Source: JALZOC01 sp031361295
Lineage (GTDB): Bacteria > Acidobacteriota > Vicinamibacteria > Vicinamibacterales > 2-12-FULL-66-21
Length of the DNA: 64,000 nucleotides
Direction: 5' to 3'
NCBI GenBank assembly: GCA_031361295.1
Contig: JANMCN010000156.1
Span: forward strand, 12,606 to 76,605
Shown: positions 50,311 to 58,759 of the stretch, piece by piece
How positions within the stretch are numbered: the first letter of the stretch is position 1
Layout: each line of letters starts with the position of its first letter
The notes under the pieces: generated by a model
The model's input: the letters and a program-made list of their open reading frames with translations, nothing else
The model's database searches: none
What the model was told of the DNA's origin: nothing
Translations under genes and position numbers: made by a program

Positions 50311-51097
50311 CACGCGCAAGCGGCGGCGCGACGACCGGCCGCACCGCTTCCGTCGCGGGGTGTTCCTGCTGCCGTCGCTCTTCACCGTGGCGAACCTGTT
50401 CTGCGGTTACGCGTGCGTCGTGTTCTCGACCCGCTCGGATTTCGATACCGCGGCGCTCTTCATCGGGATCGCCATGATCCTGGACACGCTCGACGGATTC
50501 TTTGCGCGGCTGACGAACTCGTCCTCGGCATTCGGCGTGGAGCTCGATTCGCTCGCGGACGTGGTGTCGTTCGGCCTCGCGCCCGCGATTCTGGCGTTCA
50601 CCTGGGGCCTCTGGCCGCTGCAGCGGCTGGGATGGGCGGCGGGCTTTCTCTTCGTCGCGGCAGCCGCCATGCGGCTCGCGCGGTTCAACGTGCAGAGCGC
50701 GACGACCAGCGCGTCCAGCGACAAGCGGTATTTCGTCGGGATGCCGAGCCCGGCCGCGGCGTCGGTCATCGCGGCGACGGTGTTCTGGTACCCCTACGGG
50801 CTCCACGAGCGCCAGACGGCGGTGCCCGCCCTCGCCATGGTACTCGTGCCGGCGTTCCTCATGGTCAGCACCATCCGGTTCCGCAGCGTGAAGGCGATTG
50901 AGGTCGGCCATCGCCGCTCGTATTTCGTCCTCTTCGTGGCGGCCGTGGGGCTCGCGCTCATCGCCTCGCATCCCCGGCTGGCGCTCGTGGTCCTCTCGTA
51001 TGGGTATGTCGTGGCCGCGCTTGGCGCCTGGGTGTACGGCCGCCTCCGGCGTCGCGCGCATCCGGGCCCCGCGGGCGATCCCGGCGGCGTGATTTAG
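50300..51097 (+). CDS. pssA: CDP-diacylglycerol-serine O-phosphatidyltransferase
   Basis: A 265-residue integral membrane enzyme making phosphatidylserine. The CDP-alcohol phosphatidyltransferase motif is complete: LDTLDGFFARLTNSSSAFG followed by ELDSLADVVSFG (D-G-x2-A-R-x8-G-x3-D-x3-D). About eight membrane helices follow the first (LFTVANLFCGYACVV). Start GTG at 50300, overlapping psd. Confidence 0.95.
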   Translation: MVDSTRKRRRDDRPHRFRRGVFLLPSLFTVANLFCGYACVVFSTRSDFDTAALFIGIAMILDTLDGFFARLTNSSSAFGVELDSLADVVSFGLAPAILAFTWGLWPLQRLGWAAGFLFVAAAAMRLARFNVQSATTSASSDKRYFVGMPSPAAASVIAATVFWYPYGLHERQTAVPALAMVLVPAFLMVSTIRFRSVKAIEVGHRRSYFVLFVAAVGLALIASHPRLALVVLSYGYVVAALGAWVYGRLRRRAHPGPAGDPGGVI

Positions 51098-51117
51098 TCC
51101 CCGCGGCCCGCGCCCCG

Positions 51118-51185
51118 GTGGTCAGCCCCTGGGGGGCGCCGGATTCTGGCGGGGTCAGGCCCGTGGAGCGGCGGGGTCAGGCCCC
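51118..51185. repeat. GGGGTCAGGCCC repeats after pssA
   Basis: GGGGTCAGGCCC occurs at 51151-51162 and 51173-51184, 22 bases apart, with a degraded third copy (GGTCAGCCCC, about 51119). The last overlaps the stop of the histidine kinase gene. Such near-palindromic motifs are common between convergent genes in high-GC genomes. Confidence 0.55.
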
Positions 51186-54100
51186 TGGGGGAAGGGCAAT
51201 CGGCAGGCGGATTCGCACCAGGGTCCCGCGTCCCTTGCTGCTCTCCACTTCAATCGTCCCGCCATTCAATTCCACGTTGCGCCGGGCGATCGGCAAGCCG
51301 AGCCCGGTGCCGGTCGTCTTCGTCGAGAAATAGGGCTCGAAGACCCGCGCCAGCGCCTCTTCATCCATCCCGGCGCCGCTGTCCCGGACGTCGATCGACA
51401 CGAACTGCGCGTCGGACGTGGCGTCGATCGTCAGGACGCCGGTGCCCGGCATCGCGTGCAGCGCGTTCTCCACGATGTTCGCGAGGCTTCGCCCGATGAG
51501 GGTGCGGTCGACGAAGACGGGGGGAAGGGGCGGCGCGACCCGGTTCACGATGTCGATGCGACCCGCGAGGCCCGTCCGATACGGATCCACGACGTCTCCA
51601 ACGAGCTCCGCCGCGTCCACCGGCGCCGGCCGTGCGGTCGGTGCGGACGCAAAGTTCGAAAACTCTGCCGAGATCTGTCGCAGCAGCCGCACCTGGCCGA
51701 GGATGGTCGTCACGCAGCTCTCGAGCACCTCGCCCATTGGCTCGCCGCGGTCGGCGTGCACGCGCCGGAGATGTTCGGCCGACAGCTGGATCGGCGTGAG
51801 CGGATTCTTGATCTCGTGCGCGACCTGCCGCGCCATCTCGGCCCAGGCTTCGAGCCGGTGGGTTCGTTCGAGCTGAGTGCGCTGCGCCTTGAGCTCGGCG
51901 GCCATGCTGTTGAACGCATCCACGAGCCGCCGGAGCTCATCGGACGACTTGACGGCGATCTGCGCGTCGAAGTCCCCACGGGCGATGCGCCGCGTCGCGC
52001 GCGTGAGGCGGCGCACGGGGTCGGCGATCCGCTCCGCCATGTAGAGTCCCATCCCCGCGCCGACGAGGATGAACATCAGCGCAAGGAGATGGACGCCGCG
52101 GTCGAGATCGTCGATCTCGCGATCGATGTCGCGCTGGCGGTTGGCCAACGGCACCGTGAGAATCACCTTGCGCGCACCGGCCCGGACCGGAGCCGCGGCG
52201 ATGGTGTAGGGGAAGGTGCCGATCCGATCCTCGCCGACGAAACTGGGCAGCCGCTGGAGCGCGATGGCGCGGTAGACGTCACCGGGCGTTCGCGTCCCGA
52301 GTAGACCGGACGCGAACAGATCGCGTTCGCTCGTCGCGATGAGCTCGGCCCCGTCGAAGATGTTGACGTCCTGGTCGATGACCTGGCTGATCCACATCAG
52401 CACATCGTCGCTTGCGGGGGGCAGTCCGTCGGTGCGCTGCAGCAGCGCGTTCGACTGCTCGATGACGCGCTGGGCGACGGCGGCCGTCCGTGCCGCTTCG
52501 AGCGCGACATCGGCCGCGAGCAGGTTCGCGAAGTAGCTGCGGATCACGACCGCGAGCGTCAGCACGGGGATGACTGACGCGAGCACGAACGCCAGGAACA
52601 GCTTGCGGTAGAAGCTCGCCCGAATCTCGCGCAGGAGCGCGCGGCCGAGGCGCGGACGGGCACGCGCGACGCGCGTGAACATCGCCGTGACGAGCAGGAC
52701 TCCCACGTACGCGAGCCCCGACAGCGTCGTCAGCTCTGCGAGATGCACCAGGTGGTCGAACAGGGTGAGCGAGGGGTAGCCGAGAGCGTAGATGAACACC
52801 CGGTCGTTTGAGATGTAGACGTGGTACCGCCGGCCCCCGCTCGTGATTGCCGCCCAGAAGGGCTGCCGCGCCGGATCGTAAATCCGTGCGAAGAGCGAGT
52901 CGCTGATCGGCCAGGCGACGCGTCCGGATGTGTAGATCGGGCTCAGGCTCCAGCCGTAGATCGCGACGTCCACATCGCTGCCGGTCGCGCCCTCGTCCGG
53001 CCCCGACCCTTCCGCCGGGCGGAACACCTCGAAGTACGGGTTCTGCGACGTGATGAACGGCAGCGTCCTGTAGTCGAAGAGCAGCACGTGGACGACGATC
53101 GTTCCGACCGGTTCCGGCGCGCCGCCCGGCACCGCGCTCACGCAGATCTGGCGATCGGCGTGCAGCACCCTTCGCTCTTCCGATCCGAACGGCGTGGCTT
53201 CGCCGAAGACGTCCCAGCCGCAACCCGACGCGGCCTGCGGCGCCTGCTGCGCGACGGAGTACTCCGGGTAGTTGAGCGCGAACCGGCTGACGAGGGCGCC
53301 CGAACGGTCGTACAGCTCGATCGCGGACGTGAGCCGCGCACGGGCGAGGGCCGTCTGTTTCCAGACGAAGAACGCGCTGTCGGTGCGTGGTTCGGCAGGG
53401 ACGGCGCCGGACTGGTCGCCCGTGACCAGCGCAGGAAGGACCCCGATTGCGTCGATCTCGCGGCGCGCTTCAGACAAGTGGTCCTGCAGTGTCTGCTGCT
53501 GGCGTTGGGCCTGGACCGCAAAGCGCGTCGCGATGAGCGAGCGCATCGCGCGCTCCGCATAGAAGTCGACCGAGGGATACAGCAACAGAGCCGGCACCAC
53601 GAACGCGAGGCAGAAGCCGAGCATCCTCGCCGCGACCGTGCTGTGTCGGAACCAGCGCACGACGCGGCCGGCGGCGAGGGCAGCGAGGGCGCAGATCGCG
53701 GCGGACGTGATGAGGCCGACGGCGGGGAGCGGCCACCCGCGCGCCTGCGCGAGAGCCGCGACGATCGCCGACGGCGCCACCCACGCCAGGGCCACGTCCG
53801 CACGGCGCCAGGCGGACGTCGGCCTCCGGCGGCGCCAGCCCGCCAGCGAGGCATGCAGGAGGAGCGTGCCCGCCCAGATCGCCGCGACGTGGCTGGCCAG
53901 GATGCCGGTCAGCAACGCCAGCCGGCTGGCGGCCCACGGGTGCAGGGAGAAATGACGCAGGTCGACGGCCACCGGATCGACCGCCCGCAGGAGCAGCCAG
54001 TCGAAGGCGACGAGGACCGCGGCGACCGCCGCGCCGGCGCAGATTTGCCCCACCACCGCCGCGAAGGGCGGCCCGGGAGTCGAATGGCGCCGCGCCCGCG

Positions 54101-55133
54101 TCGCGATCCGCACGCGGACGGCCGGCCCGGCGAGCAGCGCCACGACGGCGGCCGCCGTTACACCGCCGAGCAGCAACAGCAACGGGGTGCCAGGCACCGC
54201 GCCCTCGCCGACGGCCAGGGCGCCCCACACGAGCGATGCGCCCGTCAGCAGCAGCGCGACCGCCGCACCGGTGGCACGCACATAGGTCCGTTCGCCCCGC
54301 GCCTCGGCGCGGCGGTCCAGCACCGGGCCGGTGAGCAGCAGCAGCGTGAGGCTGAGCGTCGCAAGGGCGGCAGCCGCGACCCGCCGCCGGAACGCCGATC
54401 GGGCCCGCTCGATCTCGGCAGGCGGCATCGAGACTTCCACCAGCGGGTCGCCGCCCGGCGCACGCAGCACGAACGCGTTCGGGCGGGCCTCGCCCCCGGC
54501 CCCCTCCCAGCGCATGCGCAGCGAGGCGGGCCCCAGGGTCGTCGGCAGCAGGAAGTCCGTCGCGGTGATCGTGGCGGCCGCAGACGCCGGCGACAGGACA
54601 TGTTCGACCGCGACCGAACCGAGCCGGTGCTGCTGACCATCGAGAATGGGGACCAGGTGGACCAGCCGGAGGCCCAGTGGTGACGGCGTGAGGAAGAAGA
54701 CGGAGGGACCCGTGAGCCGATCGGGCGCCCGGATATCCGAAGGGCGGCCCCCCCAGGCACGGGCGATTCCCTGCGTATCGTAGATCGTCGCGGCGACGTC
54801 TTCGATCTCGTCGCCGGCCTCGGACACGCGGCGATCCACCAGGTCGAACAGGTCACGGGCGGCGTCCGGTCCGGCACCCAGCGCACGGGCGGCCGCGGGA
54901 TCCGTGGCGACTCCCGTCGCGACACGCGAGAGCACCGCCGTCACACGGTCGAAATCACGGCGCACCTGGCGCTCAAGCCGCGTTGACGCCCCGGCCGGCG
55001 ACGCGCCAAAGCGCCAGACCTCGAGCGCGAGGCCGGCGAGTGCCACCAGCGCCGCCGCCGTGAGGCCGGCCGTGAGCAGCCTGCGCCACGTCACCGTCCG
55101 ATCGCGCAATCGCGCGGAAGCAGGGGAGGACAC
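51177..55133 (-). CDS. large NtrY-like membrane histidine kinase
   Basis: About 1318 residues, very large for the family. An N-terminal helix and extracytoplasmic sensor region are followed by a block of about ten membrane helices (roughly 270-530), a second extracytoplasmic region (about 540-770), two more helices, a third sensory region, then HAMP (LYMAERIADPVRRLTRATRRIARGDF). The kinase core has H-box ARQVAHEIKNPLTPIQLSAEHL (NtrY signature), N-box LANIVENALHAMPG, G1 VRDSGAGMDEEAL and G2 GTGLGLPIARR. No adjacent NtrX-type regulator. GTG 55133 is favoured over the TTG at 55163; GTG 55094 is possible. Confidence 0.88.
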   Translation of the reverse strand: MSSPASARLRDRTVTWRRLLTAGLTAAALVALAGLALEVWRFGASPAGASTRLERQVRRDFDRVTAVLSRVATGVATDPAAARALGAGPDAARDLFDLVDRRVSEAGDEIEDVAATIYDTQGIARAWGGRPSDIRAPDRLTGPSVFFLTPSPLGLRLVHLVPILDGQQHRLGSVAVEHVLSPASAAATITATDFLLPTTLGPASLRMRWEGAGGEARPNAFVLRAPGGDPLVEVSMPPAEIERARSAFRRRVAAAALATLSLTLLLLTGPVLDRRAEARGERTYVRATGAAVALLLTGASLVWGALAVGEGAVPGTPLLLLLGGVTAAAVVALLAGPAVRVRIATRARRHSTPGPPFAAVVGQICAGAAVAAVLVAFDWLLLRAVDPVAVDLRHFSLHPWAASRLALLTGILASHVAAIWAGTLLLHASLAGWRRRRPTSAWRRADVALAWVAPSAIVAALAQARGWPLPAVGLITSAAICALAALAAGRVVRWFRHSTVAARMLGFCLAFVVPALLLYPSVDFYAERAMRSLIATRFAVQAQRQQQTLQDHLSEARREIDAIGVLPALVTGDQSGAVPAEPRTDSAFFVWKQTALARARLTSAIELYDRSGALVSRFALNYPEYSVAQQAPQAASGCGWDVFGEATPFGSEERRVLHADRQICVSAVPGGAPEPVGTIVVHVLLFDYRTLPFITSQNPYFEVFRPAEGSGPDEGATGSDVDVAIYGWSLSPIYTSGRVAWPISDSLFARIYDPARQPFWAAITSGGRRYHVYISNDRVFIYALGYPSLTLFDHLVHLAELTTLSGLAYVGVLLVTAMFTRVARARPRLGRALLREIRASFYRKLFLAFVLASVIPVLTLAVVIRSYFANLLAADVALEAARTAAVAQRVIEQSNALLQRTDGLPPASDDVLMWISQVIDQDVNIFDGAELIATSERDLFASGLLGTRTPGDVYRAIALQRLPSFVGEDRIGTFPYTIAAAPVRAGARKVILTVPLANRQRDIDREIDDLDRGVHLLALMFILVGAGMGLYMAERIADPVRRLTRATRRIARGDFDAQIAVKSSDELRRLVDAFNSMAAELKAQRTQLERTHRLEAWAEMARQVAHEIKNPLTPIQLSAEHLRRVHADRGEPMGEVLESCVTTILGQVRLLRQISAEFSNFASAPTARPAPVDAAELVGDVVDPYRTGLAGRIDIVNRVAPPLPPVFVDRTLIGRSLANIVENALHAMPGTGVLTIDATSDAQFVSIDVRDSGAGMDEEALARVFEPYFSTKTTGTGLGLPIARRNVELNGGTIEVESSKGRGTLVRIRLPIALPPGA

Positions 55134-55157
55134 TGAACCAGCAGAATACCGCAAGAG

Positions 55158-55163
55158 GTACAA
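55158..55163 (+). promoter_or_regulatory. -10 box of the 55175 gene
   Basis: TACAAT, eleven bases before the ATG at 55175; the gap between the two divergent starts is only about 40 bases. Confidence 0.4.
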
Positions 55164-55174
55164 TCGACCTGTCG

Positions 55175-56197
55175 ATGCCGCAGCCTCCTGCCTTGAAATC
55201 CTCGCTGAAACGCGGTGCCTTCATCGCGGCGGCGAACTGGCCCCTCATCGCGGTGCAATTCGTCGCGGAAGGCACCCTGAAGCTCCTGCTCGCCGTGCCG
55301 GTCGTCGGCGGAATTTTTCTCGTGGTCCTGCTGCTGGGCGCCGATCTCCAGGAAGTGCTCGCCGGAGACGTGCGCGAGATCATCGGTGCCGTCCTGATGG
55401 CGCTGGGGACGAATCCCGTGGCACTCGCCGCATTCGGCGCGGCATTCGTCCTCGTGCTGCTCGGCGGTTCGACGCTCACGTTCGTGGTCAAGGGCGGCAC
55501 CGTCGCGATCCTCGCCGAGGCGGAGGCGCAGGCCGGACCCATCGAGCGCCCTCCGCTTCGCCTCGCCGCGTTGCGGCGCGCCAACCGCACGAACATCGAA
55601 CCGTTTCTCGAGGGCTGCCGGCGCCTCTGGCGCCGCTACGTGAAGCTCGGGGCGTGCCTGCTGATCGCGTATGTCGTGACGGCGGCGATCTACCTGAGCT
55701 TCATCATCGGGGGATACGCGCTGGCGGGGAATTCCGGCGTGCTTCTCGGGTGGACCGTCGCGGCGGCGCTGGCGTCGAGCGCGCTCGTGGTCTGGATCAC
55801 GGTGATCAACTTCCTGTACCTGCTCACGCAGATGGCGATTGCGGTGGACGATCTCGGCGTGCGCGAAGCGGTCGCGCGGGTCGCGCAGTTCATCCGCGTC
55901 AGCCTTCGCGAGGTGGCAGGCATCTTCGGCGTCGTGCTGCTCCTCGTCGTCGTGGCCACCATCGCGTCGATCATGGCCACGGCGGGCCTCGGGCTCATCG
56001 CGTTCGTGCCCCTCGTCGGCCTCGCCATGGTGCCGCTGCAGGTGGCCGCGTGGCTCCTCCGTGGCTTCGTGTTCGAGTATCTCGCGCTGACCGCCTTCTG
56101 TGCGTACCTGACGCAGTACCGGTACTACCTCCACAACCTTGCGGCCGCGAGGGTCCCGGACGCACCCGCCGTTCTCCCCGGCGAAGGGATCGCCTGA
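55175..56197 (+). CDS. multi-pass membrane protein of unknown function
   Basis: A 340-residue protein with about six to seven membrane helices, among them LLLAVPVVGGIFLVVLLLG, AAFGAAFVLVLLGGSTLTFVV, LGACLLIAYVVTAAIYLSFI, TVAAALASSALVVWITVINFLYLL and AGIFGVVLLLVVVATIASIM. No named family recognised. The stop and the aminotransferase start overlap (TGATG), so the genes are co-translated, but a common function is not evident. Confidence 0.8.
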   Translation: MPQPPALKSSLKRGAFIAAANWPLIAVQFVAEGTLKLLLAVPVVGGIFLVVLLLGADLQEVLAGDVREIIGAVLMALGTNPVALAAFGAAFVLVLLGGSTLTFVVKGGTVAILAEAEAQAGPIERPPLRLAALRRANRTNIEPFLEGCRRLWRRYVKLGACLLIAYVVTAAIYLSFIIGGYALAGNSGVLLGWTVAAALASSALVVWITVINFLYLLTQMAIAVDDLGVREAVARVAQFIRVSLREVAGIFGVVLLLVVVATIASIMATAGLGLIAFVPLVGLAMVPLQVAAWLLRGFVFEYLALTAFCAYLTQYRYYLHNLAAARVPDAPAVLPGEGIA

Positions 56198-57486
56198 TGG
56201 AGTACGAGGCGTTCCTGTCGCGGGCCGCGGCCGGCATGCAGGAGTCCGCCATCCGCCGGATGGGCACGCTCCTGGCCCGCAATCGCGACATCATCTCGTT
56301 CGCGCCCGGCTACCCGGCGGCTGACACGTTCCCCTGGGCCGCGTTCCAGGACATCGCTCGCGAACTGTTGTCCGGTGCCGATGACTATGTCCTCCAGTAC
56401 GGCGCCACCCGGGGGTTTCGTCCGCTGCTCGACGTCATCGCGGCGATCATGGGACGGCGTGGCGCGCCGACCACCCTCGATCGTCTCCTCGTCACGACCG
56501 GGTCGCAGCAGGGACTCGACCTCGTCGCGCGCGTGCTGCTCGACCCGGGCGACGTCGTCCTCGTCGAGCTGCCGACGTATACCGGGGCGATCGCCGCGTT
56601 CCACAACGTGCAGGCGCGGCTGGTGGGAGTTCCCCAGGAGGCCGACGGGATTGACCTGGGCGCACTGGACTCCGTGTATACGCGGCTCGGCGTGGACGGC
56701 GCACGGGTGCGGCTGTTGTACGTCGTGCCGAATTTCCAGAACCCGACAGGCCTGCTGATCGGCCGGCACAAGCGACTCGCGCTGCTCGAGTGGGCCGCGC
56801 GGCGCGACATCCTGATCGTCGAGGACGACCCGTACCGGGAGCTGTACTTCGAGGACGCCGCCACCGAAGACGATGTGCGCCCCATGCGGGCGGACGATCG
56901 CGAGGGCCGGGTCGTCTACCTGAGCAGCTTCTCCAAGACGCTCGCGCCCGGATTTCGTGTGGCCTGGATCGATGCGCCGGCTGCACTGGCCGCCAAGTTC
57001 GAGTTCGCAAAACAGGCTGCCGACGTCTGCACCGGAACGCTCGATCAGCGCCTGGTGCACGAGGTCGCGCGGCGGGGAATTCTCGAGCGACAGCTCCCGT
57101 TGCTGCGCACGCACTACCGGGAAAAGCGCGATGTCATGGTGGCAGCCCTGCGCACCGAGCTCGGCGACGCCGTCAGCTGGCCCGATCCACGCGGCGGGTT
57201 CTTCCTGTGGGCCCGACTCCCGGAGAACCTCGATGCCGATCGCCTGCTCGATCGAGCGGTCCGGCACGGCGTGGTCTACGTGGCGGGCGAAGCATTCTTC
57301 GTGGAACGGGACGGCGGGGTGCCGGACGTCGGCACCGATTCCGGCGGGCGCAGCCTGATGCGGCTCTCGTTCTCCGCGCCCACGCACCAGCGGATTCGCG
57401 AGGGGGTCGCGCGCCTTGCGGCCGCGATCCGCGAAGAGCTCTCTGAGCTCAGCCCGATGGACCCGGTGGCGCAACAGGCACGTTGA
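56197..57486 (+). CDS. PLP-dependent aminotransferase (2-aminoadipate/MocR type)
   Basis: A 429-residue fold-type I aminotransferase. It starts MEYEAFLSRAAAGMQESAIRRM and continues with ISFAPGYPAADTFPW, YGATRGFRPLLDVIAAIM, VVPNFQNPTGLLI, EDDPYRELYFE and the PLP lysine in SSFSKTLAPGFRVAW. Closest to LysN/AadR-like 2-aminoadipate or aromatic aminotransferases without the GntR domain. The last 38 bases overlap the convergent propeller gene. Confidence 0.93.
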   Translation: MEYEAFLSRAAAGMQESAIRRMGTLLARNRDIISFAPGYPAADTFPWAAFQDIARELLSGADDYVLQYGATRGFRPLLDVIAAIMGRRGAPTTLDRLLVTTGSQQGLDLVARVLLDPGDVVLVELPTYTGAIAAFHNVQARLVGVPQEADGIDLGALDSVYTRLGVDGARVRLLYVVPNFQNPTGLLIGRHKRLALLEWAARRDILIVEDDPYRELYFEDAATEDDVRPMRADDREGRVVYLSSFSKTLAPGFRVAWIDAPAALAAKFEFAKQAADVCTGTLDQRLVHEVARRGILERQLPLLRTHYREKRDVMVAALRTELGDAVSWPDPRGGFFLWARLPENLDADRLLDRAVRHGVVYVAGEAFFVERDGGVPDVGTDSGGRSLMRLSFSAPTHQRIREGVARLAAAIREELSELSPMDPVAQQAR

Positions 57487-58627
57487 TGCCCGGCAGCTGC
57501 GTCAGCGGCACCACCGGCAGCGCCCGCGACTCCTCGACCAGCAGCAACTTCCACTGAGCGTTGAGGCTGCCGGTCACCGCCACCATCACGGCGCCGCCAG
57601 TCGTCTGGGCGAACGCCGGCGGTATCGCCAGTGAGTCGTCGAGCTTGATCTGGCCCGCGGGACGGCCGGCAGTGTCGAAGCCGCGAATCTCGGAGGCGGC
57701 GCCCGGCACCATGAGGGTCGTGCCGAGCAGGACAGGCCCGGTCGTCGGCCTGAACGGGACGCTCGGGTGCCAGAGGAGCGCACCGGTGTGCCGATCGAAG
57801 GCACGCACGACGTTGTCCATCGCCGTGGTGAACACGCGGGTGCCGTCGCCCACGGGCCGTCCGCGCAGCACGGCTCCGATGCTGAAGCGCCAGTCGACGG
57901 CTCCGTCCGCGGCCTTCAGGCAATAGAAGACTCCATCAGCCGCGCCGACGAACAGGCGGTCCGGGTACGCGAGCACTTCGGAGACCGCGGGCGGCGGATT
58001 TCCGCTCGCCGGAGTCTTCGGGACCGGCAGGTGACGCACCCATCGATCCGCGCCCGTGCGCAGGTCCAGCGCCAGCAGGCGACCGTCTTCGAGCGGCACG
58101 TATAAGTTGTCTCCCTCGATCGTGGCGCGGCCATGCTGCACACCGGTCTCGCGCTCCCAGATCTTCGACCCGTCCTCCGATCGGAAGGCCGCGAGGCCGC
58201 GTGCGGACGCCGCGATGATCCAGCCGTCCTGTGCGAGCAGCGGGGCGGTCAGCGTCCCGGCCGGCGCGCGCCAGAGGAGTCCGGCGTTGTCGAGGGCAAG
58301 CGCATGGATCGCTTCGCCCGAAGCGACGAACACGCGGGTGCCCTCGATCGCGATCGGCTGATCGGCGCGCATCTCGGCGCGCCAGGCCTCGACGCCGTCG
58401 GACTGCCGATAGGCGACGACGACGCCGGATTGCAGCGCCAGCAGGATTTTCGCGTCGCCGACCGCGGGAGGCGCCACCGGCCGCACCGAGACGGCAACAG
58501 CCCAGCGCACCTCGGTCGGCAAGGGATGCGGCGCCTCCTTCGCGGCCAGCGTCTGGGCCACGGCGTCGGGAGAAACGCACACCAGCGCAATCAGCGATGG
58601 AAGAAGTCTGGTGCGCAGGGGAAGCAC
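57449..58627 (-). CDS. secreted PQQ-like beta-propeller protein (BamB-like)
   Basis: A 392-residue exported protein: signal peptide (MLPLRTRLLPSLIALVCVSPDAVAQ) and PQQ-type propeller blades (ALQSGVVVAYRQSDGVEAWRAEM, VASGEAIHALALDNAGLLWRAP, RLLALDLRTGADRWVRHL, AADGVFYCLKAADGAVDWRF, DNVVRAFDRHTGALLWHP). Similar to BamB, which helps outer-membrane protein assembly, but enzyme-type PQQ residues are absent. GTG at 58627 with the -10 five bases upstream. Confidence 0.85.
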   Translation of the reverse strand: MLPLRTRLLPSLIALVCVSPDAVAQTLAAKEAPHPLPTEVRWAVAVSVRPVAPPAVGDAKILLALQSGVVVAYRQSDGVEAWRAEMRADQPIAIEGTRVFVASGEAIHALALDNAGLLWRAPAGTLTAPLLAQDGWIIAASARGLAAFRSEDGSKIWERETGVQHGRATIEGDNLYVPLEDGRLLALDLRTGADRWVRHLPVPKTPASGNPPPAVSEVLAYPDRLFVGAADGVFYCLKAADGAVDWRFSIGAVLRGRPVGDGTRVFTTAMDNVVRAFDRHTGALLWHPSVPFRPTTGPVLLGTTLMVPGAASEIRGFDTAGRPAGQIKLDDSLAIPPAFAQTTGGAVMVAVTGSLNAQWKLLLVEESRALPVVPLTQLPGINVPVAPPGPSG

Positions 58628-58631
58628 ACCT

Positions 58632-58638
58632 TATAATA
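58632..58638. promoter_or_regulatory. back-to-back -10 boxes between the propeller gene and guaA
   Basis: TTATAATAAG holds TATAAT on plus (58632-58637) and TATTAT on minus (58638-58633). The minus box is five bases from the propeller GTG; the plus box would give guaA a leader of about 115 bases that includes the repeat array. Confidence 0.45.
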
Positions 58639-58662
58639 AGGGGCATCCGACGATGCATCCAC

Positions 58663-58750
58663 GTGGAACGTCGAACGTGTTGCACGTTGGACGTGTGTGG
58701 CACGTTGGGCGTTGGACGTGTTGCGCGTGGCACGTTGGACGTTGCACGTG
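58663..58750. repeat. CACGTTGGACGT repeat array in the guaA leader
   Basis: Copies of CACGTTGG(A/G)CGT at 58683, 58701 and 58731, plus internal GTTGGACGT (58711-58719) and degenerate flanks (GGAACGTCGAACGT, GCACGTGC). Spacing is irregular (18 and 30 bases). Non-coding. Confidence 0.65.
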
Positions 58751-58759
58751 CAGAGATGA

